NCBI GenBank assembly: GCA_034190875.2
Contig: CM067349.1
Span: 25,807,142-25,871,141, forward strand
Source of the DNA: Urechis unicinctus
Taxonomy: Eukaryota > Annelida > Polychaeta > Xenopneusta > Urechidae
Length of the DNA: 64,000 nt
Reading direction: 5' to 3'
The notes under the pieces are model-generated. The model saw only the letters and a list, made by a program, of their open reading frames with translations. It had not been told where the DNA came from and did no database searches. The translations under genes and the position numbers were made by a program. Shown one piece after another: positions 1 through 15,405 of the stretch. Positions within the stretch are counted from its first letter, which is position 1. Each line of letters opens with the position of its first letter.

Positions 1-1320
<1,320 letters not shown>

Positions 1321-1900
1321 TATCTCACAATAAGCTACCGAAATTCCGTTTGCAATATCAGTGATGCGTTTCGAATGATATGCACGATTCCAACTTATTG
1401 TTCTGCCAAAACGTGGGTTTTATGGCTACAATTTATGCTTGACATAATTGATTGTTATTTTTGATCAACAATGGTTGGTACATTTTGAAAAGTGCAGCAC
1501 GATTAGCTGCGTCAGATGCATGCAATCACTTTGAAATAATATATGTTGCTTGGAGCGATGCTGATTTCCAATAAACGTTTGCAAGCATATCCAAAATGGC
1601 ACTGTATTTCATCCTTTGTATGATTACGTCATTCAGCGTCCACATTCAAGCCCCAACAAATGCTGATTTCACCAATTCATCCTGTCTGGTCGCTGTGGAT
1701 CACAGTAAAGCTAACGCCGGTGCTCTTCGTTGTGCTTGAATGCTTATTTTAATAATAATGAACTGATACATTCTCTATCTGTTACGGTGACGCATAGTTT
1801 GATTTGTGTAGGTTTAAAAATTTCCGTCTGTCAATAAACCGACTGCAAAATACGATGATGTCAGTATAATCTGCCATTCATACAAGAGAGTCGCCGCACA
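1321..1900. repeat. Single-copy counterpart of the array-unit segment after the TA block
   Basis: TCTCACAATAAGCTACCGAA here corresponds to the TCTCAAAATAAGCCACCGAA that follows the TA block in every array unit (for example 17,734). Similarity continues through CTAACGCCGGTGCTCTTCG and AATAATGAACTGATACATT to CAAGAGCTGGCCC near 1,905. Divergence is far greater than between array units, so this represents the pre-amplification state. Confidence 0.75.
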
Positions 1901-2477
1901 AGAGCTGGCCCCTTCTCAAAGAGTGGTTGTTCATTTCAATAAAATGTAAAAGGATAGAACAATTTAATATTTTTAACTTGGCTTGCTGCGTGCGTTGCTC
2001 TATTTCTTCATTGATGAATAGTCGTAATATGTTGGCATCATTACTAAGAACCTGGCAGGTGCATGCCGTGACTGGTGATTTAACTATATGAGATGTGAGA
2101 AGCATTTGAAGCCCTCGCATGTGGCGTGTTAACCGGTCAATCCGTTTATAAGTAAACTGCGTTTCAGTGGTCGAGGTGTCATATATGCAACTTGCTAAAT
2201 AAGCCTTCGTAGCAAAGCAGCCACTTCTGAAGGTCGTGTCTAATTCGATGCTTTGCTCAAAACTGCTAATCAACAAGATAAGTCTGCACGTTTGATACCT
2301 TTTCCAACTTTATCAACCTACAACAAGCAACGAATGCAATCAATTAATCGACGAATATATTTTTTGTGAGATGGGATGCTGAAGGAAAGCGTTGAGGTGG
2401 GCGGGGGTAAGGGTTGATAGGCCGGTGCGGAATCGTATAAGATTGAAATATGAACATCCCATATGATTGAGGGTATG

Positions 2478-2755
<278 letters not shown>

Positions 2756-2940
2756 ACATCCTTTTTCTAACGTGCCCCACACTTGATTATTGCATTCCTG
2801 TCAGTCTCAACAAGCTTACTCAAGATATAAACGTTTTATAAAGAGCTCTTTTTAGCATTTCACTTGAAATATCATATGCTTCGCCAATGCCATCTTAACG
2901 AGCATAAGCGTCAGTGCACACAGCAATTTAAAAACAGTTC

Positions 2941-3056
2941 GGTTTCATATAGAACCTTGTTATCATCTTCTGGCCCCTCAAAACTTAATGGTTCTACATA
3001 GAACCCTGATAGAGCCTTTTTTTTTACTTAGCACCATTTAGGTACCATATGGAGCC
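2941..3056. repeat. Three phased 16-bp imperfect palindromes (copy I)
   Basis: GGTTTCATATAGAACC (2,941-2,956), GGTTCTACATAGAACC (2,990-3,005) and GGTACCATATGGAGCC (3,041-3,056) are versions of one 16-bp inverted repeat, GGTWYYATATRGARCC, spaced 49 and 51 bases apart. The same series occurs in copy II. Confidence 0.75.
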
Positions 3057-3520
3057 ATTGAATTTCCAATAGGATCCTACGAGAACCCTTCTTTGTTTAG
3101 GAGCATATGTCACCACCTCATAATGACTGGTGTTGCATTAATGTTGAGATAGCTAGATATTAAGATGTCGCTGTTTCCTCTCGCTGTTGATGTACAGAAC
3201 AACCCCGTGTAAGGTTATGCAGGACAACAAATCAAAAACCTACTGCTCAAGAAGTTTCCCTGTCGTTTAGCATCAGCGCTCAATAAACAGGAAATTTTGT
3301 ATGTAACACTTCTATCTGTTTCAAACGGAAAGAATAATGTCTTGCTTGCTTTGATTCCTGTATGTAAGAAAAATGCGTCAAACTGATATGAAACTGGAAG
3401 CTTCAATGATACAAATTGCAGTCATAACCGCGAGTGTATAATCACCATTAGCTTCTGGCTCGAGTAGTCCAGCGAGACGTTTGTTCCATATATGTCAGCG
3501 TTAAGCCGCCATTTGAGTGT

Positions 3521-6230
3521 AAATGATCCGCTCTTGATTGATAATAACAGTCTGTCCCTGAGCTAACTGGACGCATTTAACCGAGCTGATGCCACACCAT
3601 CGCTTACGAACTATATTATTAACGTTGCTCATGATATTGCAAGGTGTGAAAACAGCGAATAATTTCTTCTGCAACGGGCTACTATTGAGAAGCTATGTTA
3701 AGACGAAGCCCCATTTCATGTTTATGCTACAAGAAAAAATGAATTTATTATATCCAATGCCAACTGCCATTCTACCAGGCCCTCTTTGCTTCGACAACAT
3801 GCATTTGTTGCATTTGTATGAATATTGACATCGACTCAGATCCCTACAGTCAATTATGGATATAAATGCTCGAACGCTCAGGGAGAATGGATTGTATAGT
3901 GTGCTGAATATGAAGATGAGATGCGGTTATTCACAACATTTGGGGAGTTATGTGAGAATGACCAGGTACATGCCAGGTCTGGTAGAGCTTCTGTTCAAGT
4001 AAACATGTCATGACACCTTTTTGCGCCACATCAAGCAAAGGTGATTGTAACCTGTTCTGACGTCTGTTCATGAATAGCCCTTATTTTGAGGCTCGGGAGG
4101 ATAACGCCTCGATCACTGACAAGGATGACTAAGCACGTGAGGAATAACTTGGTTGTTTGATGCAAGCCCTTCTGGTGCTTTTTTACGGATGACTTTCTCG
4201 ATTTCGCATTATGCGAGCTGTGTTGATTACAAAGTGAGGAGATCAGAGCTTTCGTTCATGTTAACTACTGGATTAAGTTTATCTACTCATTTGCTGTCGA
4301 GTTATTGCTTGTACTGCATTTGTTGAGATATTCATTTTCACCCAGATGCCTGATGACAGGATATATCTTACTTCACGATGGAACAGGAACTCTGACAGCA
4401 TTGTATAATCGTGCAAACAGTAAAAAACACTACGCAACTATGATTATAATCTGAATTGGCAATGAACGGTGTCGAGTTCAGAGGCAGTCACTGTGACGCG
4501 TATATACTATTTCTAAGAACCTAGCTTTTTTGAAATAACTAATGATGCTACATATATTGACTCGGAATCTTGTGCAAATGCATTATCGCATAGACGTAGT
4601 CCGTATCTTTTTAGGCAAGGCAATATATAATCTGCAACGATTCATTTTGAAGTATGACACTTTGATGTTATTGTTGGGGCCAAGCTGGGTATGCTATCAC
4701 AACCCGCTGACGCCGATAGTCTAGAGGAGTGACTGGTGAGCAATAATTTCGCAGTTTTGCATGCGAATAAATTGCCTTCGGGAACATCAATTAACTCTAG
4801 TTAACGAAGCCATTTAAAGTTGTCAAAGTGACAGCAATCTTATGTGTGCCTACTGTTATTTTATGACACAGTCGATTTGGCGCCGTGTCTTGTTCACGGT
4901 AATTACGCGCCAGTTGAGGCTCTTGTTAGAAATAATGGTACAGCAATGCTGCGTCTAATTGACTTGGTTAACTGCGGTTGAAAGTGTAGGACCAGAGTTT
5001 CAGTTACTGCATACTTTACTGCAATCAGAGAGTCATTATGTCGCAAAAAGACACAGTGAAACGATATGTTGTTTTAAATCGTGTTTTAAACAAGAAAGGT
5101 TCTTTGTTAGGGGTCTCATCTTTTTCTCTCGTGCGGTAGAGCTGAACGTGCTGAATAGACAAGAATATTCTATTGTTTTTGTTTAATTGAAGGTGAAGAA
5201 ATGAATGACCAGGAATAGTGTACGATAAGTTATTTAACGATTGATTTCAGTGATATGATGGATATTCTGCTCCGCTGCAGTGATATACTTCCTTCCTGAC
5301 AGTAAGTGTCCCAGCAGACATATCTCACTTCACAGTCGCTTGTTCGCGCAGCCTGAATTTGTTCGACAACGATAATAATAATTGCGCAAGTCATTCTACG
5401 TAGACTCCCAAATTCTCAGTTATCAACGGCTTGATTTTTCGGGGGTTAATATTGATCAGTTATTGGGTTGTAAGAGCAATATCCTTATTCAGGCATTGCT
5501 CAACAGCACAACTATGCAACCTGTTTCACTTGAAAAGGAAAATCTTGCCATATCCTTTTTGGGGTGACTGCATTTCACCACCTTCCGAATCAGCTGAATG
5601 TTGGTGCTGAGCATGATTTGTGCGTGATATGCGCGTTACTATACCCACTCACTGTCTCACAAATGAGTGTCAAAGTGTAAAGCAATGCGAGAAAAATTGA
5701 TCGGTAAGATATGCATTGAAAAGCATGTATTTACTCGCATTTCTAAAATAATGTGTTATAATTGCGACTAACTGCGTTCGTAGCATGGAATCATATTCTA
5801 GAGAGACATCTACCTTGAAACGAGACTTTTGCTGAACACCTCACCAAATATTACATGAAATCAACACTCAAAGATGGCACGAGTATGATAAAAATTCCAT
5901 TAATGACGTAATTAATTGATAATAATTCGTATTTCCTCTGCTCACCCTGTCAGAACAGTGTGAATCACAGTCACGCTGTGTCCATGACGTCAACAACATT
6001 GTGGGTTGCGCTGTACAGCTATGCGTGGGATAATTGCCCCTTTTGATATATGTTTCGGCAACACGAAGGCAGTGGTTCCCGCCACATGTGAGTACGCTAA
6101 AATATCAACAGCATTATTGTCCGCTATAAGATAAAATCTATCAGACACGCTTAATGGAACAATTATGTCACAATATTGTGCCATTTCGCCTTTCAGCACA
6201 GACTATTTTTCTGATAGGATCTCATTTTAA
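3521..6230. repeat. Module S, copy I
   Basis: Matches 36,931-38,380 and 54,770-56,640. Anchors are CTAAGCACGTGAGG (4,130; 37,078; 55,071), AGGCAGTCACTGTGACG (4,480; 37,412; 55,303) and GTGTGAATCACAGT near 5,957. Copy II lacks about 0.8 kb that is present here around 5,060-5,860. No exon structure was recognised. Confidence 0.8.
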
Positions 6231-9200
6231 GTAGTTTTAAGTAGTTCGGTGATTATTAATGAAGCAGGAAGAAAGTGGGCAGTTGTAAAATTGCACGTTT
6301 TGTATTTCTTTTTTAAGTATCACTCTTATGTCCAATCAATTCCATTGCAATCGCAAGTACTCTATCTCGGAATACGATGTAATTGAAACTGATAAATGAA
6401 TTGGTGGCTCAGGATAACATTTCTGAAATATCCTAATTCTCCTGGCAATTCTTTCAGTGATAAGAGTACACAAGGTTATTCAATTAATGATAACTAATTA
6501 GCTTCATCACGTTTGTTATAAGCTTACCCCATAACAAATGGTGTTGATCAATTTGAATATTGTTTAAAAAAAATTGAATTTCCAAAGCTAATGTAATCCC
6601 AAAGCTAAAATGGATTATACACAGTTCGCTCATTAAATAATCACCAGAAATAACCAATACATGGCACTGTGATCAATAACTTTTGGAGCATAAGATAGTT
6701 TCCAAGAAGAAGGAAACTCAATTTAATGATGTCGAGACTGCGTGGTTTGATGTCCAATATGAATTATGAAGATACAACAAGGCCAAATGACAAAAAGCCC
6801 CGTTAGGCTCATATTCCTGTCATACCGTTTTCTGTATCACCCCTAGCAGTTGTGTGCCATATATCACCAATTTGTTTGCGTCAAGGTATCAAAGTTCGGG
6901 TCAGGTGTTCCGGGCTCTAGTATGGGACGACATCGCTCACTTCTGTACTTGGTGCTTGTAGCCAAGGGGTATGGTTGGTATGCATTATAAACAGATGTTT
7001 TCTACTGGAAAATACATCACCTCTGGAAAGTCAACTAGCCGCAGCTACTATACCAATTATTTTGGCTGCTCTGTGGGTGTTATCCCACTGTGACCCTAAC
7101 AAGAGAGCCCCATGTGATCCACGTGGTGATTGTGCACAGTATGCTCTCGTATTACTCATGGAGAATATACGCAGATAAATCATATCAGAATGTGACTATA
7201 ACACGGGATAATAATGCTTACAGTACATATAATGACCTGTCACGTGACAGAAACCTTGCAACATGTTAAAATGATTGCCTACAAGTCGAAATATGGATAG
7301 GATCATCAATGTTCCTAGTTCCATTTAACTTTAGTGTAATTTATATTTATGATCAATGCAGTATAGTAACAACTGACTTCTTTATGCAACGGCATCGGAT
7401 AAGTATGCCTTTGCAATATGTAGATATATCGACGTCACAATAGCTCCCAATCACCCGCAGATTACAGAGCAATAGCGCACGTTTCGCTTAGCTGACAGAG
7501 CGTCATTAATAATACACCGGCCATCATCCTTATAATTACATGGTATCGCTTGGGGAATGCATATATATATTTGAAATCAAAGAAACGAATAAATGATGAG
7601 TACATATGCACATTAGGTAAGGATGTAAGACGAGGTTCTTACATGAATTAAATATTAGATCATGGACTACTGCAGTGAATATACCAAGCTGAATTGTGTC
7701 TTCAATTGTTCCAAGGTTTGGCATTGACTGACGAATTTTTGTACAGGGAAATCGATTTAAGCTCAATTTCATTTTGCCCGTAGATAGATTTTGATGGATT
7801 CTCTTCCAGGTTTCAACATGCGTGCTCTCACATGAACATAGTACCATCTCTGTTTTGCATGTATAACATGTACTAGCGTTGACAATCATTGAAATGTAAT
7901 GTATTGATTGGCTTTCAACATCAAGTCAGAATATATTATCATCTTTTATGCAATGTTTGAGCTTCTACGATGGCGTCTTAAAGCACTTCGTGAGTCCGCG
8001 AGTGGAGTGCACCGTGTTAACGCAACAATTGATGTTTAGTATTGCTTTTGTATGTATGGTATGGCCTTCTTTGAAAATATATGGCAACGAATGCATTGCA
8101 ACATTTCATCGTGTTGATGATATATCAGCGCATGCGCATTGTGTTTATGGTGTATTTGGTATAGTTGCCATGACACTTACGGAGGCATACGCATATTACA
8201 CTGATACATCCATAGGTAAGCCTTCGTCTCACTCTGACGTTGCTTTCTGCTAATTCAAAGGCTTATTCGTGCGTGCTAGAGACCAGTTTGTACCTGTCAA
8301 TAACGTGCAGTGTGAGATCAGGAAGCTATATGCAGTCGACATCGTCATTTGGCTATATAACACTCAAACAGGAATGCTGGTATTACTAGACTACGATCTC
8401 TTAACCTGCAATGTCTTAAAATCTTGTTGTCTGGAAAAGCTAATATTACTAATAACTTTACTCCATGGACGTCTAATCAATTATTCACACTCAATATTAT
8501 ACCGTTTTGTGTCTTTTTGATTTATATGCTCAAGAAGACATCGATCGCTCCCTTGCCTGCATAACACAGGACAGCAAGTAATTGGTTAATGCAGAAAAGC
8601 TGCCACTAACCCTCTTTGTTCATGATATATACGCCTCAAGAGAATGTATTATTTGTGATAATGGGAGACAAATTGGCGTCTGTTCCCCTTAAGCGTGTAG
8701 ATTAAACAGTATGGGTTATCCTCATGTCATTGCCGCTACGCTGTTTTAGTCCATCATGTCAATTTTGCAATGCGCTCTGTTGGGCTATCCAAGCCACCAG
8801 GAGCGCTGTGAGCAACATCCCGGGGCAGCAATGACCTCCCTGTTACCAGTTTCTTGTTCAGTAATTGAACGTCTAATTACCAGGACAGTAATTTGTCACT
8901 TGCAAGGCGATTATGGTATACATCACGCAAAGTAAAAATCGTTATTGGTTGGTTGTTAATGCGCACAGGTCGAAAAAAAGTACAAAACTGAAATGTTTAT
9001 TTGCATGTGTATATGCAATTCTAGCACTCACAGATGAATTTGCAGGACAGCATATTGTAGCACAGTACACTTTGATTACCAACATTGATCGAAAACGCAT
9101 GTACCACATAGGCACACGGTGTGCTTAGTAACAGCCCTGCCAAATTATGTATTCTAAAATTGTCCTGTTTGTGTCTACACTGCATGGTTACGCTTCGCTA

Positions 9201-9360
9201 CAAGTTAAGGTAGTTTAATATGTGATAAATCTTCAGGAGTTCTATACATCCTAGCCACATTCCGGCTGTTGTAGCCAGGAGAGTGGAATCCGGTGTTTTA
9301 GTGCTGTGTGGAACTTGGTCACATACATAAAAACTCCGGTTTTAACAACAGTCATTGTAG
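6231..9360. repeat. Module T, copy I
   Basis: Matches 38,381-41,520 and 56,640-59,360. Anchors are CCTAACAAGAGAGCCCCATG (7,095; 39,252; 57,670), ACATGTACTAGCGTTG (7,867; 40,112; 58,529) and GCATACGCATAT (8,183; 40,445; 58,823). It carries a relic frame at 6,975-7,178 whose other copies are better preserved, and a diverged CCTCGCGAGA box at 8,634. Frames at 7,948-8,253 and 8,269-8,520 are not conserved as protein in the sister copies. Confidence 0.8.
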
Positions 9361-10140
9361 CGCTTCAAAAAAAGATGTTGTTACAGCATACAAATCATAA
9401 TGTTTGATAATTGTGAATTGTTGATATAAGATCGAGTCAGTGGACCGGGTTGACTTATTTGTGTCCTTCATATAAGCAGGAATTATCATGCACTGGTCAA
9501 CAATAAGTACTGGTTTTCTTGTTCTAAAATGCTGAATCATGCCCGTAAGGGATGATGGTTTGCTTTTCTGCCAAGTAAAGGTGAAGTGGTTTGAAAGATT
9601 GATCGATGACAACAATTGACAGACAGGATGCACTGGACGCTTTGTATTAGAATGCACTACTGCCACGCTTCTGTACTTTGCTCATTAACTCGACAAATGC
9701 CAGCCACATAAAGTGCATAATCACCAAGTGCATAACTAGCGGCTCTATTTTTAGGACCTCTCATCAACATGACTAATGTGTTTTGGAAGGAGTGACAAAA
9801 CTGATTTATCAACAATGACATCATTAGCAACGCTTTGAAAATCATGTAGAAAACGTCTGTTCATTTGCTATAGAAATAATGAGCTTACTGCTATACAGAC
9901 AACCAGCGTAGTAAGTTAATGTGAATAAGAGGTGTTCCCGCTTCTAAGCGCCCTTGATATACTTCGATTGTGCTACCTGGTGTGTCGACATTGCTTATAC
10001 TTTCTCGGATATGAATTGTGATGTGAGAGTTAACATTATTGGATCATGCGGCTTGTAATCAATTGAACTGAAAATCAAATACTAAGCGCTTTGCGGCGCA
10101 AGAAGGTGGAATGAGACCGTGAGGTGGTTGACACCAGGAC
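9361..10140. other. Segment without a recognised counterpart
   Basis: I found no clear match elsewhere in the window and no convincing exon. Two short minus frames (9,352-9,666 and 9,657-9,845) overlap, start from the same strand, and show no family features. Confidence 0.5.
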
Positions 10141-11440
10141 AGAACTTAGTAGCTACCTCTACACTAATCTCGCAAGCGGAACGCGAACCCAGTAATAATA
10201 ACAGGAAGCTTGCGGCATTCTTTTAATTATTGTCTGCAAGGTATATATAGATGGGATCAGTATATATTCTTCGGAACAACAAGATAAAATTATCATAAAT
10301 GTTTGGTCAGAGCGGTATACTAACAAGTACATGCGATGAGTTAGACTATTCATGTTATGTGATGGGTTATTCTGTCTATTGTCCTGATCGACGTCAACAT
10401 GATAATAATTACCTGCGAATTACACACCAACAACTAACGCTTTATTAACTAGCCAGAGCTTCATAAGGAACGACACCGCCTATTATTCTGCACATGCGAA
10501 TACTTGTGGTGAATATATGTGTCTATGATTTAATGAAAGCATGGAAGAAAGACTAATAAAGGTGGTATCTGTGAAAATATATCAATTTGGTACGAATGTT
10601 CGTTAGATGCCAGTGAAAATCTTTGACAGCAATCTGACTTTTCCACCAGTTTAGAGTTCAGACAGAGTAATCTATTATATTGCATTCAGCTGAAGTAAAT
10701 ATTTAATGTCGATCTGTGTCATCACTTTGTCTAGCTTGAGTGTTGACTGATCAACTATTCGTCTGTGTTTTGATCTCAGTAAACTCTTGATGGATGCCTT
10801 GCTAGGTTTCTACCTGCGTGCTCTAGTATGAGAATATATTACTGAGCTGCATGTTTATAATTAACCAGTGTGGATGATTTGTTGCTTCGGAGACACGGTT
10901 ATGAAAGTGTGGCTTCAGTTTGTTTTTGCAGCATTATTGCTTACTGTCGACCATGAGTAATCCTGTCTCTGCACAATACTCAGCAATGTTCATAATCATA
11001 GCATGCAGCATTGGATAAGCCATGGTGTACTTTGGGAAGGCTACTGGTTATAAATTTTAATTATTGTGAGAAGTATGATACAAACACATCTATTCGAAGT
11101 TTGTAGTTCAATGTATGACATATGCTGCAATACGCCACCTGCATGACTGACCAAGCAATAACCGCCAAATAGCATATCCTGTTTAGTAGAGAATAAACTC
11201 TCTTGCCCAATTAAATCATCGGTAATTGCGGGTCATGAAGGCAAAGGCCGTGAATGCTGTCGAATATTTATGTTCATCAGGAACGACAGTCGGGATTTTT
11301 CATGTACGCTGCACATGCCTCTACTATATTTTAAGCACGCTTTACGCCCAGTGTGCATTGTGACTAGTGCTCAAGGCCTTGAGAGCAAGACTTCGACATC
11401 TATTTAGGACTTGTGATTTGGGACAAGGAATAGTCAATTC
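10141..11440. repeat. Module U, copy I
   Basis: Matches 59,361-60,545, with anchors AACAGGAAGCTTGCGGCATT (10,199; 59,414), GAGACACGGTTATGAA (10,890; 60,048) and AGGAACGACAGTCGGGATTT (11,279; 60,403). Bases 10,785-10,875 also match the short U remnant of copy II at 41,530-41,630. Confidence 0.8.
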
Positions 11441-11470
11441 ACTGCATGCTTTTTGCTCATGATATATTCT

Positions 11471-11480
11471 CCTCGCGAGA
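11471..11480. promoter_or_regulatory. CCTCGCGAGA box
   Basis: CCTCGCGAGA differs by one base from TCTCGCGAGA, the palindrome bound by BANP at vertebrate CpG promoters. It is followed by GGGTGTTATTTCAGATATCG, the local version of a recurring downstream block. Regulatory function is inferred only from repeated retention. Confidence 0.4.
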
Positions 11481-12688
11481 GGGTGTTATTTCAGATATCG
11501 GGAGGCAAATCAGCGACTGCTTCCAATTATCGGGTTAAGCCGTGGAATTTGAACAGCAAGAATTATTCTCGTGTCATTTCCCCCAAGCTGTTGTAGACCT
11601 TAATCTTGCAAAACACTGATAGGTTGTCGTTGCGTTCTGGAGCGTTGTGAATAATACTCCTCCACTATGGGACAGCAATTACAATTAAAATTGACTTTAC
11701 AATTGATCACAGTTACCCCACAATTTTACTGCAATAGCTCAGGTTGCATGTACCTGACATAGCACACCAATAAAGTACTTCACATAAATCTTATAACTGG
11801 TTGCGCGAGTGTTGTTTGGCGACAAAGGGTGCATCTCATAATTAATAAGAGCAAGATAGTAGAGTACACAATTCTGCTGCGTATATAGAGTAAGTGTTTT
11901 TAACGAACGAAATAATGAGAATTCTGCATTCGCATTCTATTTGTCAGCAAAAGTTATAAATACGCTTTTCCTCGAGGATTGCGAGGATTGCGTATAGAAG
12001 AGTTGATATATTAGATCATAGCATTCTGGAGTAAATATTTTAAGCCAAAATGTGTCCTCACTTATATCAAGTTTTAAGCTCAATTGCATTTGGACGGTTA
12101 TCCAATCTTGATGGATTCCTTGGCAAGTTTCAAAATGGGTGCTCTTGTAGTTATATGGTTGTGCTGCATATATAATATGATTCAGTGCAGATGATTTGTT
12201 CCTGCGAAGCCGCCCAGTACAGGACCACAAATCACAAAGATGATCCCGTACATTGCTCAAGAATGTGCAAACATACAGACTATATGTATGATATATGCTG
12301 CAGTGCACTTCCGGAATGATCGTCCAAGCAATAACCACCATATTGCTTGTCCTTCGGAGCAGAATGGGTAACGCTTTGGACCACTAAATCATTGGTTACT
12401 GCGAACCATGCAGTCAAAGGTCGTGGTTCTGTTCAATAGTTATAAACATCGGGAACGGAAGACGGGAATATTTATGAATGCAGTTCTATACATGCCTTTA
12501 TTGTATAACCCGTGCTCTTTATGACAAACCAGCATTGCAGCTATGAGGTATAAGTTCATCTTAAACTTATATAAATCATCCGTATACATAAATGGGTTTA
12601 TGTTGGTTCCCTGTAATTTATATGAGGATATCCATCCTTCCTAGGCCCTTATCACGCAGGACAGCGAATCATGTTCGTTATATATTCG

Positions 12689-12698
12689 CCTCGCGAGA
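12689..12698. promoter_or_regulatory. CCTCGCGAGA box
   Basis: This is an exact CCTCGCGAGA. The downstream block (TTGTGTATTTTGTGAAAATG) is a diverged form of the one after the other boxes, and stays in an open frame to about 12,831. Confidence 0.4.
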
Positions 12699-13135
12699 TT
12701 GTGTATTTTGTGAAAATGGCTGATGAATTGACTTCTGCATCCCGTTATCACATCGCGCCGTGGAGGTCGACCAGCGTGAGTTATCATCTTGTCATGGCTG
12801 CTACGCTGTTGTCAATAATATCAAACTCGCTATGAGCACAGGACGGTAATCGTGGAGCTCTAAAGCGGGTTGCTAGTATGGTTGTGTTGTGGTGGATGTT
12901 AGGTGATATCCGTGTAGGTAAATCATTTTACTAACACGCTATGCTCTCCCGGGTACAAAAAGTATTTGCCTATGTTGTGTGCAATATGTTGATGAGAGAT
13001 GCATGTCTCCTTCCTGCAGGAACCAGGTCTGGTGCACTGCTTCCTGGTTATTATGTTGGTATAAGGATTTCCAACTGCGTAGCGTTTTTATTGTTATGGC
13101 AGCTAACACCTTCATCAACCATCGTTGCAATAATG

Positions 13136-13860
<725 letters not shown>

Positions 13861-15405
13861 ACGTAGATTATAATGAGATGAATGCCTAATCAGATCAAAT
13901 GTTCGCATGTTAGATATAACCGCCAAGCCTTCGCTGGCTGAACCAATGTCTATACATTGACGATTAACGCTAATATTTAGCTATTATTCAGCAAACATCA
14001 ATCAAAGTGTAGAGACCAATTTTAACGTCACTCAATCAGTTGATGCACTCATTTGGGTGTTCATATTAATAAATCTCCCAGCTATCACACCTTACCTCTT
14101 TCGGAACGATGTATATGTAATTCGATTGAATGCATACTCTAAATGGGTCTAGTATTATTGCCTTTTATGATGATCATGCTAGGTACCAACAGATGCGACA
14201 TTTTGCCTTGTTAGAAACGTTAATTAAAGACACACATAAAGCTACGCAAAGCTGTCTCCTCATTCCGATTTTAATCTGTACAGATGAAATTTGCATAAAT
14301 TTGCTCCTCATTGAAGCCGTTCAATTCCTAACCATATGTCCTTCGAACATGTAATAAATAGTCATTGTTTATTGTAGGCAATGACCAAGTTTTGCAAAAC
14401 TCAGTGATATTCTTGCAGCAGATGAAAAGGGCATAGCCATATTAGTGCAATTTGCCGTTCAGCGAATATCCGCAGTAACAAATAATTCACTATGTCAAGA
14501 TAAGTACATCAGCTATGTACTTTTGCAAATTGTGCATGTTGAACCGCAAATCATTAGCTAGGGGGGATCCAACCGGGAGATTGGTTTGACAATTCTAATC
14601 AACACAATACCATTTAGATAAATCGCATTGAATTACTACCTTCACGACAGTCCAATCACTTACATTGAGATTCTTTATCAGTCAATCACTGCTAAATATT
14701 AAATTGTGCCTAGCAGAATAAAACGTTTTAAGTAAATGAGTAATTTGAAATTAATGTTTCCGAAATCCTATTGATGCAAATTAGTAAAATTATCAATTTC
14801 AGCATTAATCGCCCGATAAGCCTCAAGTATATTTTCATTTTTATTTCGTTAACTGCGGGTGTGGAATGTGTGATATATCAAGGCATCAAGAATGCTATTT
14901 GTTTGTTTAATTATCATCATTCTGTCAGTCTCAATAGCACGTGCACGTGTAGGTAATTGAATTGATATAAAAGCATGACATAGTTTACGCAATTGGTATG
15001 CACATGTAAATGTAAATGCTTCCATCTGAATAAATATATAACAACTCTTCTATGTAACGATTTGAAATACAGGACTAGCTTAAATTTATACTGACAGGAT
15101 GCATTATTGTAATTTGCCCCAATGCCACTTTGGCACTATAGTCGCATTCTGCGATGCATATAATTCTCCGATTGCTCACAGTCTGCCAAATTTCTCTCTG
15201 CACGTTTTTATTGTGCACTGGAATGAAACCAGTGTGAGGTTAATCCATTGCAATGGCACGAATGGGCAGAATACATTGTCAATGGTAGAATGACAATCCT
15301 CAATAACGTGACCCATTAGATCTGCAAATGTTTCATGTGGTAATAGAATTGCATGATTTCAGTATTACTGAGAATGGCTCATAGACTTTTATATTTTAAC
15401 TTTAT
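13861..15405. repeat. Module P, copy II
   Basis: Matches 50,861-52,655. Anchors are GAATGCATACTCTAAATGGG (14,128; 50,905), GATCCAACCGGGAGATTGG (14,566; 51,369), GTAATTTGCCCCAATGCC (15,109; 52,347) and ACAATCCTCAATAACGTGAC (15,292; 52,531). A 26-base deletion between AAACT direct repeats near 14,401 breaks a frame that is open in copy III, and copy III has about 450 extra bases after 51,660. Confidence 0.8.
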